Shown here: positions 1-7,397 of the stretch, piece after piece
Position numbering within the stretch: the first letter of the stretch is position 1
Layout of the letters: the number at the start of each line of letters is the position of its first letter
Assembly (NCBI GenBank): GCA_036499445.1
Contig: DASYDU010000177.1
Span: 1 to 12,668 of the forward strand
Length of the DNA stretch: 12,668 nt
Direction of reading: 5' to 3'
Source of the DNA: DASYDU01 sp036499445
Lineage (GTDB): Bacteria > Planctomycetota > Planctomycetia > Pirellulales > Lacipirellulaceae
Translations under genes and position numbers: made by a program
Notes under the pieces: generated by a model
What the model was told of the DNA's origin: nothing
Databases searched by the model: none
What the model saw: only the letters and a program-made list of their open reading frames with translations

Positions 1-5
1 CGCCG

Positions 6-935
6 ATGGCCAAAAAAGTCATTCTCGACGTGGACCCCGGCATCGACGATGCCGTCGCCATCTGCTTGGCTTTAGCGGATCCGAGTCTTGAAGTGGTGGC
101 GATCACGGCCGTGGGCGGCAATGTCCAGCCGGAGCAGTCCACGCGGAACGTCCATACGATTATCGAGCAGCTCGATCCGCCGCGCTGGCCGCGGTTGGGC
201 GCGGCCTCGACGGACCGCATGCTGCGAGTCGACGCGCGGCATTTATTTGGTACGGATGGTTTTTGCGGCGCTCATTTTCCGGTGGCCGAGCTGCACCACC
301 AGCGGCCGAGCGTGAAGGTGATTAGCGACGAGGTGCGAGCCGCGCCGGGCGAAATCACGATTATCGCGACGGGGCCGCTCTCGAATATCGCGGGCATATT
401 ACAGCAGCAGCCGGACCTGGCCGCGCTCATCGGAGGCCTGTTAATCCTGGGCGGCACAGTCTCGGGCCCCGGCAACGTGACGCCGTCCGCAGAGTTCAAT
501 GTCTATTGCGATGCGGAAGCGGCCCGTGATGTGTTTCGCTCGTCGATTCCGAAGACCTTGATTCCAATCGATGTGACGACCCGGATCTTATTCGGCTTCG
601 ATCTGCTGGAGAAACTGCCCGGCGAGAGTACGCGGACGGGCCAGTTCTTGCGCAAGATTCTGCCGGGGGCCTTTCGCTCATACCGTCAACAATTGGGCAT
701 CGAGGGCATCCATTTGCACGACGCGATCGCGGTCGTGGCCGCGATCCATCCCGAATTCTTCACGATCGAACAGCTCTATGGCGACGTTGAAACGGACGGC
801 AACCTGACGCACGGAACGACGGTGTTTGATCGCCGGAATCGGCCCGAGAATCGGGCGAACATGGATGTGGCCGTTGACGTCAACGTGGAAGCGGTCTGCA
901 ACTGCCTTTACACCGCGCTGGCCGCCGCCGGATGA
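6..935 (+). CDS. Nucleoside hydrolase (inosine-uridine preferring family)
   Basis: This is a 309-residue protein of the calcium-dependent nucleoside N-ribohydrolase family, which splits the N-glycosidic bond of ribonucleosides to free base and ribose in purine/pyrimidine salvage. The family signature DVDPGIDDA lies at residues 8-16 and supplies the metal-binding aspartates (Asp10, Asp15). GGNV at 37-40 gives the conserved Asn39. ATGPLSN (121-127) carries the metal-contacting Thr122, AEFN (162-165) with Asp169 forms the ribose-binding stretch, and His238-Asp239 (LHDAIAV) supplies the C-terminal metal ligand. Length matches the family (about 300-320). No signal peptide, so it is probably cytoplasmic. 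The ATG is only five bases into the window, so the upstream context and any operon partner are cut off. It ends 54 bases from the convergent protease gene. Exact nucleoside preference cannot be read from sequence. Confidence 0.93.
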   Translation: MAKKVILDVDPGIDDAVAICLALADPSLEVVAITAVGGNVQPEQSTRNVHTIIEQLDPPRWPRLGAASTDRMLRVDARHLFGTDGFCGAHFPVAELHHQRPSVKVISDEVRAAPGEITIIATGPLSNIAGILQQQPDLAALIGGLLILGGTVSGPGNVTPSAEFNVYCDAEAARDVFRSSIPKTLIPIDVTTRILFGFDLLEKLPGESTRTGQFLRKILPGAFRSYRQQLGIEGIHLHDAIAVVAAIHPEFFTIEQLYGDVETDGNLTHGTTVFDRRNRPENRANMDVAVDVNVEAVCNCLYTALAAAG

Positions 936-989
936 GTGCTAAAGTTCGGGGCCCGGCCAATACAGCGCATCGGTCCCCGCCCCGGCCCG

Positions 990-2180
990 CTATTGATCCT
1001 TCTGCGGATTATCCTTCAAATCGCCCACGTCGACAGAGAGCGGGACTGCCTGCCCGTCGCGAAAGATGACGAGTGTCGCTGGTTTGCCGACTTCCGTCAG
1101 CTTGATCAAGCCGCGTAAATGACCCTCGTTTTCTACCTGGACCCCATTGAATTTGAGGATCACGTCGTTGACGCGAAGATCAGAATGCTGGGCGGGCGTG
1201 TTGGGCTGGACGCCGCTCACGCGCGCTCCCGTCAACTGGTGGAGGCCTAAGTCGGTCGCCCGTTTCTCGTTGAAATCGCGGTCCAGTGTCACGCCCAAGT
1301 AGCCGCGGCTCACCGCATTTTTCTCGACTAGCTGGCGGGCGACGCGCGAGACGATGTTGATCGGGATCGAGAAGCCGATTCCTTCATTGCCGCCGGAGCT
1401 GCTGGCGATGGCCGTATTGAGGCCGACGACCTCGCCACGGAGATTGACGAGCGGCCCGCCGCTGTTGCCGGGATTAATGGCGGCGTCGGTCTGGATGAAA
1501 TCCTGAAGCTGCAGCTCGTTGTCGCCCAAGTCGAGATTGTGCCGCCCTTTGGCACTGACAATGCCGCGAGTGACGCTTTGGCTCAGTCCGAACGGGCTGC
1601 CTATGGCGAGCACGAAATCGCCAATTTCCAGCGCGTTGCTGTCGCCGAGCCGGGCGGAGATCAAGTCAGGAGTGCTAATCGACATTACAGCGACGTCGGT
1701 ATCTTGGTCGCTCCAAATGCGGTCGGGATGTGCGACGCGGCCGTCGGCAAAATGGATGCTGACCAGCTCCGCCGACGAGTGCCTGATGACATGCCGATTC
1801 GTGATGATGTAGTTTGTGGCGCCGAACTGCACGATCACGCCCGAGCCGGCCTCCTCAATGCTCAAGAGGCCGCTTCGGTATTTGGCGAGCAGATTGGCTT
1901 CGATGTGTACTACGGAGGGCCCGACCAACTTGACGACGCGTTTGATCAAGCCAAACTCGCGCTCAAACGAATCGACGTCTTTCGCCAGCGCGGCAAATTC
2001 TCGGTCGCGATCGGTCGTCGAGGCGGGCGCCGTGGCGCTCGCCGAGCTGGCGACCGTGGCTTCGGTCAACTGGGCCGCTGCCGGGCGAGCCGCGCCGACC
2101 GCGAGACACACAGCTGAGGCAAACGCGACGGCGCAGCTGGCCCGTCGCGAGGAAAACACCGTGCGATAGTTGATAGTCAT
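990..2180 (-). CDS. Secreted HtrA/DegP-like serine protease (S1C) with one PDZ domain
   Basis: This 396-residue protein is a trypsin-fold protease of the HtrA/Deg group, which handles misfolded or cleaved proteins outside the cytoplasm. An N-terminal signal peptide is visible: an Arg-containing start, a hydrophobic stretch at about 14-30, and an Ala-rich likely cleavage site near 34-37 (PAAAQ). A short Ala/Ser/Thr linker follows, then the protease domain at about 75-285. The catalytic triad is complete: His130 in TNRHV, Asp162 in DTDVAVM and Ser240 in NPGNSGGP. One PDZ domain spans about 290-387, opening with RGYLGV. The single PDZ resembles DegS/HtrA2-like layouts rather than DegP with two, but a cleaved signal peptide seems likelier than a retained anchor. 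The ATG has no clear Shine-Dalgarno sequence. It was chosen because it gives an intact signal peptide. The gene lies downstream of the DksA-like gene but beyond that gene's terminator, so it probably has its own promoter. Confidence 0.95.
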   Translation of the reverse strand: MTINYRTVFSSRRASCAVAFASAVCLAVGAARPAAAQLTEATVASSASATAPASTTDRDREFAALAKDVDSFEREFGLIKRVVKLVGPSVVHIEANLLAKYRSGLLSIEEAGSGVIVQFGATNYIITNRHVIRHSSAELVSIHFADGRVAHPDRIWSDQDTDVAVMSISTPDLISARLGDSNALEIGDFVLAIGSPFGLSQSVTRGIVSAKGRHNLDLGDNELQLQDFIQTDAAINPGNSGGPLVNLRGEVVGLNTAIASSSGGNEGIGFSIPINIVSRVARQLVEKNAVSRGYLGVTLDRDFNEKRATDLGLHQLTGARVSGVQPNTPAQHSDLRVNDVILKFNGVQVENEGHLRGLIKLTEVGKPATLVIFRDGQAVPLSVDVGDLKDNPQKDQ

Positions 2181-2205
2181 AGGGCGCGTCGGTCGTGGAA
2201 GGGCG

Positions 2206-2220
2206 ACCCTAGATCAGGGT
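2206..2220. promoter_or_regulatory. Operator-like inverted repeat upstream of the protease gene
   Basis: Five-base arms (ACCCT / AGGGT) flank a five-base centre, ending 26 bases before the protease ATG on the minus strand. The position, between the preceding terminator and the start codon, suits a repressor or activator site or a 5'-leader hairpin. A short inverted repeat of this size also occurs often by chance in GC-rich DNA, so this is a weak call. Confidence 0.22.
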
Positions 2221-2278
2221 TTCCGCCTGGCTCAACTTAACCTTACCACTGCGGGGCTCTTTGTCCATCGACGACATG

Positions 2279-2312
2279 AAAAAGCCCGGCCGCGAGTTGC
2301 TCGCAGCCGGGC
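2279..2312 (-). terminator. Intrinsic terminator of the DksA-like gene
   Basis: On the minus strand a stem forms between GCCCGGC plus GCGAG and their complements, about 13 base pairs including one G-U wobble, closed by a three-base loop and followed directly by five T residues (A5 at 2279-2283 on the plus strand). It lies 56 bases after the DksA-like stop codon and about 100 bases before the protease start. It fits a Rho-independent terminator read on the minus strand; on the plus strand there is no T-run and the wobble becomes a mismatch. Confidence 0.87.
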
Positions 2313-2368
2313 CGTTGACTTCGATTGAGTTTGGGTCGCCTGGTGTTGACCGCTTGCCTCCCTGGGAA

Positions 2369-2812
2369 TCACTGCATTTCCAGATCGGAAAATGTAACGT
2401 CCGTATCGACAAATCCGGTGTCGAGCACCCTGCTCCAGTCGCCGGCGCCGCCGCCCGCGCCGCCACTTATTTCCGCCGCCCGCTGACATTCGATGCAGCT
2501 CGTGGCATAGGGCAGGGCATTGAGCCGGGCGAGCGGGATTTTGTTGCCACACGCTTCACACTCGCCGTAAGTCCCCTTGCGAATTCGCAGCAGGGCCCGT
2601 TCGATATTGGCCAGCTCCCGGCTCTCGACCTCGGCCAATTGCGAGCTGATCTCGTCCTGCGCTGCATCCAGCGCGGCATCGATCACGTCTCCGCCGGTCT
2701 GCTCGCGGAGTTGCTTGAGAAGGCTCAAGTCGCCGGCCAAAGCCTTGCGGAGCGCGTCGCGGCGCGTGACGAGTAGATCACGTAGTTTGAAAATCGACTC
2801 TTTGCGGGTCAT
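2369..2812 (-). CDS. DksA/TraR-type C4 zinc-finger transcriptional regulator
   Basis: This 147-residue protein belongs to the DksA/TraR family, which enters the RNA polymerase secondary channel and adjusts promoter output, in E. coli together with ppGpp. The layout fits: a helical coiled-coil hairpin at about 5-78, then a four-cysteine zinc finger with Cys85, Cys88, Cys106 and Cys109 (CEAC ... CIEC), preceded by the usual KGTYGEC-type turn. At the hairpin tip, DVIDAA (42-47) matches the D-x-x-D-x-A tip motif that E. coli DksA needs for activity, so it looks functional. A Gly-rich linker and an acidic tail of about 30 residues follow the finger. The start is supported by GAGGTGA at 2819-2825, six bases before the ATG. 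A strong terminator follows the gene. It is transcribed away from the FHA-protein gene. Whether it is the true DksA of this organism or one of several paralogues cannot be told here. Confidence 0.92.
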   Translation of the reverse strand: MTRKESIFKLRDLLVTRRDALRKALAGDLSLLKQLREQTGGDVIDAALDAAQDEISSQLAEVESRELANIERALLRIRKGTYGECEACGNKIPLARLNALPYATSCIECQRAAEISGGAGGGAGDWSRVLDTGFVDTDVTFSDLEMQ

Positions 2813-3030
2813 CGTTGTTCACCTCACCTGCCAGGCGACGACTCCGTGCCGCAGGCATCATCGGCGGTTGCCCGCGTCGAATGACGCCTTGAGACGAGTC
2901 TGCGCCTCTTCTTGTGATCGTCGGTTGTCGTTCCGTTTTTTCCGTAGGCGGCCAGCGTGCGACCTAACCGACCGTCGCTGGTGGCTTGCTGCCACTTTTG
3001 CTGGCAACGTAACTATAGTACGCAGGCGGA

Positions 3031-3046
3031 CCGAAATGTGTTTCGG
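3031..3046. repeat. Hyphenated inverted repeat CCGAAA-TGTG-TTTCGG
   Basis: Perfect six-base arms with a four-base spacer lie 12 bases from the bidirectional -10-like palindrome ACTATAGT (3012-3019). The symmetry and position suit an operator for the DksA-like gene's promoter region. A chance repeat cannot be excluded. Confidence 0.35.
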
Positions 3047-3189
3047 GCCGCACTACTGGTTTTGTACGCGGCCTAAAAATGCTCCTTGCTTTACTGTAAA
3101 TCTTTACGCGGCATCAACTTCCGCTCGCGCTGCGAGCCGGTCGCGGCCGTCCGCCGAGCCAAAGCAGCAGGTGGCTCGAATCAGACACC

Positions 3190-3217
3190 TTGACAACCGG
3201 CAGACTTTCGCTATCGG
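3190..3217 (+). promoter_or_regulatory. Possible sigma-70-like promoter for the FHA-protein gene
   Basis: A perfect -35 hexamer TTGACA (3190-3195) is followed after 16 bases by TATCGG (3212-3217), which keeps only the first three bases of the -10 consensus. If real, it would give a leader of about 265 bases before the ATG at 3491. The weak -10 makes this a low-confidence call. Confidence 0.18.
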
Positions 3218-3490
3218 ATCGGCCGCCGCGTAACTCTCGCGCCTATCGGTAATCGACAAATCCGTCACAGGCGGACCAGTCGAATTTTGCGAAAAATGCG
3301 AAATAGAAGTGTCGTTGGGACGAGGCCCGGGGCGGCGTTTTTGACCGGCCAGACCTGGCAAGCTACATGATTTAGTAGTGTTTTCATTTCCCGCCGGCCG
3401 CGCAGCTTCGTCGCCGGGACGGTCGAGGTACGTTTTCCTAAGGCGATCTGCTGCTTCAACTCCGACCGACCGCGCTGTCTACGACTTGCC

Positions 3491-5980
3491 ATGTTGTTAT
3501 CCGAACTCCCCCGATCCGTTCTCGACGCGAGCTCCAATCGACTGGGGGACGTGCGGGTTCGGCTCGTTGGCGGCCAGCGGGATCGAGAGCTTATCCCACT
3601 GGGGCCGGGCAATCATAGCGTCGGTTCGGGGCACAAATGTTCGGTACGCTTGCGGGACGCGGGCGTCGGTCCGATGCACTGCCTGATCGTCTGCGACGAC
3701 GCGGGGCTGCGCGTCCGCCGCTGGACAAGCGAAACATGGCTCAACGGCGAGGCGTTCGACGAAGCACCCCTGGCGGACGGCGATTGCCTTTCGATCGGTC
3801 CAATCGTTCTCGAAATCGTTGCTGCCGATGCGATGGAATGCGCGTTGCCATTGGTCGAGACGCCGCATGAAGTTTCCGGCCGCGCTTTGAGTAAGCTTGA
3901 CGAAGTTGAGACGAGTTTGAACGCGTGGTCGGACGGTGCGATGGATTCGCATGTTGACGCGGGCGTTGAGAATCCGCTGGCAAGAGAATGTCCGCCTGGA
4001 AACGGTTTCGGCGTAGAAGGATCGGCAATTGGCGTCGAGATACTCGCGGCCCTCGGGGGTCAGCGGGAACAGTTCACTGAATTGCTGAGCCGCGTCCACG
4101 AATTGGAACAGAAAGTCGAGTTGGCGCTGGCCAGCAGTGATGCGGCCCAATCCAGCCAGAGGGGACTGTTGGAGCCGGACCGCTTTCAAGCGGCTCACGA
4201 CCAGCCAGCCTGGACGCAGCGATGGACCGACGATGCCGCCCACAGCGCCAATCTGGACGCCGACCTATCACTCGCACAACAGCAGCTTGCGGACGCGCTC
4301 GCAGAACTTGCCGAGGCCCAGGCCACAATCGATGACCTCCAAACGCGACTCGTCGAAGGTCAGCGCGCGTGGCGCGAGCTCTCCGACGAGCGCGCGGCGT
4401 GGCAGCAGCAGCTAGACGATTTCAAGCGTCAAATCGCGGATCATGCGGCGCAGGCCGAGGAGTTGCAGAAGCAACTACAGAAATCGCAGTTGATTGAGAG
4501 TGACAAAGAGTTTGGCGCCGCCGGTGACGTAGCAGAGGCCGAGGAAAAATCGTCGACGCCAGAAACTACGCTGTCGGCATCTGCAAAAGTTGACGACGGC
4601 TACGACTGGTCTCAACATACGTCCGCACATTCGCCGGAGGCAGTTGTTGAGTCCTACGGCCTGCCCCCGGCCGAAGATGTCACTGATGCTGACGAAGACC
4701 GACCGACGCAAACTCCTTGGACGTTGCCCGATCCCTTGGACGTGACCTCGGACGAGTCGGTAGATCAAACTGGCGCGGGAAATCAATCCATAGAACAAGA
4801 ATCGGCGGCTAGCTGGCCCGATACTTTGCCGGCCGACCGATCGCCGCATGCCGCCGGCGCAATGAGCTCAGCCGCGGAAGAAAGCACAAACCCGCCCGGT
4901 GACATTGATGAGGCGCTGGCCCATTTGCGCGAGTTAACGCTTTGGCGACGCGTTCCCGATTCGTCGACCGAGGACGAGTCCAAAGCCGAGCCGAATCACC
5001 GCAACGCAACCTGGTCCGACACGATGGCAGACGAAGCACCAAAGGCTTCCGCGGCTGTCGAGTCGATGCCAATACCGACCGAGCCGACGATGGAGCGTTC
5101 GAGTGGAACCACGCCGTTGGTGATTGAGCCAGGCCCCAATTCAATCGCGGACGTGTCGGCGCCCGTAGCCAAACCGTCGAGCGCCTCAAGCTCCACTTCG
5201 TTCATCGACCGCTACGCCCACATGTTCGAGAACGACGACCAAGTGGACGAACCGCGTGCCCTCGCACCGACCTTCGCGCCGAAAGACGTCCCGGCGCGGC
5301 TCGTGGATCGCGATGCAGCGGTCACCGCCAGCACCAGTCCGATCGGACCGACTGCGGCCGCGAGCGTCGCCGACGAATCGATGGAACAATACATGGCTCG
5401 GATGATGCAACGCATCCGGGGTGATGCGCCGAACAGAGCATCGTCCTTGGCGCCGCCGGAGGAGCAGGCGATTGAAACGGTCGCGGGTTCAAATCCGAGT
5501 AAGGGCAATTCATTTGTCGTGGGAGACGCCGCCACAAACAGGACGGTTGGGGCAACCACGGAAAGCAGCTCACCCAACACCGAGCCGCTGATCAGCCTTC
5601 AGGAGCTTAAGCGTAAGAACCCAACCCCGGAGTTTACCAGCGACCTGGGGGCGATGCGTGCACTGGCGAATCAAACGGCCCGGCACGCGATCGGCGTTCA
5701 CACGATGCGGACGCTCCGCCGCAACGCGAAGACTCGATTCATCGTGTCACTGCTGGCCGGGATGACAAGTTTGTATTTCATGCTGAATTCGACCGACTGG
5801 CAAAGCCACGAATTTAGCACGGGCTGTGTGGCCCTGATCGCCGCCATCTATTGGGGCCGGCTGACCTTTGTGTCGGTCATCAAAGCGGTGAAGGTCGGGG
5901 CCTTCGACGACTATGACGAAAGCTTTACGGCCGTCGAGCCGGCCAGTCCGGCGCTGCCGATTGACATCGAGCGGCGCTAA
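3491..5980 (+). CDS. FHA-like domain, coiled-coil, two-helix membrane protein of unknown function
   Basis: I do not recognise a characterised homologue for this 829-residue protein. Residues about 22-110 fit an FHA fold: VGSGHKCSVRL (44-54), His63, the NG pair at 85-86 and ADGDCLSIG (95-103) align without gaps to the FHA pattern. However, the Arg and Ser that normally contact phosphothreonine are Ser46 and Gly60. Residues about 190-212 and 255-335 are rich in Gln, Glu, Ala and Leu with heptad-like spacing, so a coiled coil is likely. About 340-700 is low-complexity and acidic, with short non-random islands at 471-487, 568-583 and 628-646. Residues 701-748 are basic and helical, then two hydrophobic helices (about 749-766 and 776-798) and a short acidic tail. 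Both ends are therefore expected on the same, probably cytoplasmic, side. The ATG has no clear Shine-Dalgarno sequence. A scaffold or envelope/division adaptor is conceivable, but that is inference only. Confidence 0.85.
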   Translation: MLLSELPRSVLDASSNRLGDVRVRLVGGQRDRELIPLGPGNHSVGSGHKCSVRLRDAGVGPMHCLIVCDDAGLRVRRWTSETWLNGEAFDEAPLADGDCLSIGPIVLEIVAADAMECALPLVETPHEVSGRALSKLDEVETSLNAWSDGAMDSHVDAGVENPLARECPPGNGFGVEGSAIGVEILAALGGQREQFTELLSRVHELEQKVELALASSDAAQSSQRGLLEPDRFQAAHDQPAWTQRWTDDAAHSANLDADLSLAQQQLADALAELAEAQATIDDLQTRLVEGQRAWRELSDERAAWQQQLDDFKRQIADHAAQAEELQKQLQKSQLIESDKEFGAAGDVAEAEEKSSTPETTLSASAKVDDGYDWSQHTSAHSPEAVVESYGLPPAEDVTDADEDRPTQTPWTLPDPLDVTSDESVDQTGAGNQSIEQESAASWPDTLPADRSPHAAGAMSSAAEESTNPPGDIDEALAHLRELTLWRRVPDSSTEDESKAEPNHRNATWSDTMADEAPKASAAVESMPIPTEPTMERSSGTTPLVIEPGPNSIADVSAPVAKPSSASSSTSFIDRYAHMFENDDQVDEPRALAPTFAPKDVPARLVDRDAAVTASTSPIGPTAAASVADESMEQYMARMMQRIRGDAPNRASSLAPPEEQAIETVAGSNPSKGNSFVVGDAATNRTVGATTESSSPNTEPLISLQELKRKNPTPEFTSDLGAMRALANQTARHAIGVHTMRTLRRNAKTRFIVSLLAGMTSLYFMLNSTDWQSHEFSTGCVALIAAIYWGRLTFVSVIKAVKVGAFDDYDESFTAVEPASPALPIDIERR

Positions 5981-6996
5981 TAACCGCGGGCGGCTCGGAC
6001 ATCGTCAAAGTCGCGCAAGTGATAGTCGATGCCAACCCCGTCAAGCACTCCACACAGGCTGCGGAGCGCAACGCCCATGCCGTCCGGGCCGCTGAAGCCG
6101 CCAAATTGACCTCCACCCTTCAGGTGCGGCTCTAGGTCCAGCAGCACGCCCGGAATGCCGCGCTTCGTGAGTCGCTCGTGAAGCGGCGGAATCACGGTGG
6201 CAAAATCGCGTAGGATTCGCTTGTGGTCGCTTTCGCCGAGATCGGCGGGCACAAAGTTTTTGAGTTTGTCTTCGTCGACGTGGGAAACACGAGCGGCGGG
6301 CCTCGGGTGGCAAAAGTCTTTGATGTGCATCCAGCCGATGCTGGGCTTCATCGCCAGGTATTGCTCAAACGTTTCTTCACTTGAGTAGCCTTGGCTGACG
6401 ATGTTGCCGCCATCGAAAATGGTCACCAGCGCCGGATGGTTTACGCGGCGGTGGAGCTCGGCCATGAGCTGGCCAGACTGGCCAACCAGGTTGGATTCGA
6501 TCTCCACGCCGAACGTCAGGTCGCTACGATGGCAGGCTTCGGCGATCTGCGCGAGTCGATCGGCCGCCTGGGGCACATGCTCCCGCGGCTCGGAGCCCTT
6601 AGGGTGATAAAAAGAAAAGCCGCGAATCAGCTTCGTCTCGAAGGCGTGTGCCAAATCGCACGCCTGCTGCACGTCGCGCTTGAGGTATTGGTCAAACGGC
6701 ACAAAGCGATTCTTGGTGCCGTCCTCGACGTCGCGAAGCTTCACCTTGCCGATCGGCGAGCCAATCGACGCGACGTTCATCCCGAATTCGTCTTCGAGAT
6801 GACGCAACTTGGTGATGTCGCTCTTCGTGAGGTCCATCACATTCTTGATGCCCGTGCCCACGTCGACGTGGCGCAAACTGTAATACTGGAGGCCGAGGGC
6901 AGCAAAGGCGGCGAATTGTGAAGCTGCCGTGCGATCGTTGGCAGCCTCGTCCGCAAACCCGGAGAGGACGACTTGAGGACGGTCGGAGCTAGTCAC
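5977..6996 (-). CDS. Sugar phosphate isomerase/epimerase family protein (xylose isomerase-like TIM barrel)
   Basis: This 339-residue protein has the marks of the xylose-isomerase-like / AP-endonuclease-2 TIM-barrel superfamily, whose members isomerise or epimerise sugars and related polyols with a divalent metal. Likely metal and active-site residues are Glu165 and Glu167 (FGVEIES), Asp195 in IFDGGN (194-198), His224 in GWMHIKD (221-227) and Glu289 in LDLEPHL. No signal peptide is visible, so it is probably cytoplasmic. The start is GTG, supported by GAGG on the minus strand (7005-7008) eight bases upstream. It lies 30 bases behind queF on the same strand, so the two are probably cotranscribed, though no metabolic link to deazaguanine synthesis is evident. 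Its stop overlaps that of the convergent FHA-protein gene by four bases. The substrate cannot be deduced. Confidence 0.87.
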   Translation of the reverse strand: MTSSDRPQVVLSGFADEAANDRTAASQFAAFAALGLQYYSLRHVDVGTGIKNVMDLTKSDITKLRHLEDEFGMNVASIGSPIGKVKLRDVEDGTKNRFVPFDQYLKRDVQQACDLAHAFETKLIRGFSFYHPKGSEPREHVPQAADRLAQIAEACHRSDLTFGVEIESNLVGQSGQLMAELHRRVNHPALVTIFDGGNIVSQGYSSEETFEQYLAMKPSIGWMHIKDFCHPRPAARVSHVDEDKLKNFVPADLGESDHKRILRDFATVIPPLHERLTKRGIPGVLLDLEPHLKGGGQFGGFSGPDGMGVALRSLCGVLDGVGIDYHLRDFDDVRAARGY

Positions 6997-7026
6997 CTGT
7001 CGGTCCTCACTTTTGGATGTGGTATG

Positions 7027-7383
7027 TTATGCCGCCGCGACGTATTCGGCGGTAACGGTCTCCGTCATGCCGCCGCGCGCATTAAATGCGGCCGCGATCT
7101 TCAGCCAACGGGGATGCATGACCGCCGCCAGGTCGTCGAGGATTGTGTTGGTCACGTGCTCGTAAAAAATGCCCTCGTTGCGAAAGCTTTGCAGAAATAA
7201 TTTAAGGCTTTTGAGCTCGACGCACTTTTTGTTAGGGATATAGGTGATTGTGAGCGTACCGAAATCGGGCTGACCCGTGCGCGGACAGACGGACGTAAAC
7301 TCCGGGCAGACAATCTCGATGCGATAATCGCGATCCGGAAACTGATTATCGAAAGCCTCCAAGAGTTTGCGAAAATCTGACAT
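7027..7383 (-). CDS. queF: NADPH-dependent 7-cyano-7-deazaguanine reductase QueF (short type)
   Basis: QueF reduces the nitrile of preQ0 to the aminomethyl group of preQ1, the base inserted into tRNA on the way to queuosine. The 118-residue protein is the compact, single-domain type. Cys33 (TSVCP), which forms the thioimide with substrate, and Asp40, the proton donor, have the same seven-residue spacing as in Bacillus subtilis QueF. ELKSLKLF (56-63) is the family's NADPH-binding signature, and Glu75 sits 42 residues after the catalytic Cys as expected for substrate binding. A longer frame extends upstream to 7641, but AAGGAG at 7392-7397, eight bases before the ATG at 7383, fixes this start, and the extension runs through the divergent queC gene. 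The gene is divergent from queC and is followed by the sugar isomerase gene. Confidence 0.94.
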   Translation of the reverse strand: MSDFRKLLEAFDNQFPDRDYRIEIVCPEFTSVCPRTGQPDFGTLTITYIPNKKCVELKSLKLFLQSFRNEGIFYEHVTNTILDDLAAVMHPRWLKIAAAFNARGGMTETVTAEYVAAA

Positions 7384-7391
7384 CGACCGCA

Positions 7392-7397
7392 CTCCTT
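7392..7397 (-). promoter_or_regulatory. Ribosome binding site deciding the queF start
   Basis: AAGGAG on the minus strand lies eight bases before the ATG at 7381-7383. It supports the 118-residue QueF over a 204-residue reading that would overlap queC on the other strand. Confidence 0.8.

Larger units (their letters stand above)
2813..3490. other. 678-base non-coding region between divergent genes
   Basis: No convincing gene is seen. The open frames that cross it encode Arg/Ser/Cys-rich sequence typical of chance translation of GC-rich DNA. It must hold the promoters for the DksA-like gene (leftward) and the FHA-protein gene (rightward). Visible structures are the palindrome ACTATAGT at 3012-3019, which places a -10-like TATAGT on both strands, a six-base-arm inverted repeat at 3031-3046, a small inverted repeat GTAAA-TC-TTTAC at 3096-3107, and a TTGACA at 3190-3195. 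A small RNA or long leader is possible but not shown by the sequence. Confidence 0.6.

Noticed and set aside
936..989. Bidirectional terminator between the nucleoside hydrolase and protease genes
   Set aside because: GC-rich complementary patches give only about five pairs and no T-run follows on either strand.
1539..2117. 192-residue plus-strand frame antisense to the protease
   Set aside because: No recognisable domain, and fully covered by a protease with complete catalytic triad and signal peptide.
2245..2268. Minus-strand promoter for the protease gene (TGGACA, 16 bases, TAAGGT)
   Set aside because: The -35 is close to consensus, but the -10 matches only three of six bases and its -35 is near the preceding terminator; not enough to list.
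2577..3233. 218-residue plus-strand open frame crossing the DksA-like gene and the intergenic region
   Set aside because: The translation is Arg/Ser/Cys-rich with no domain, and its first third is antisense to a confident gene.
6391..6921. 176-residue plus-strand frame antisense to the sugar isomerase
   Set aside because: It mirrors the isomerase codons in GC-rich DNA; no domain or ribosome binding site.
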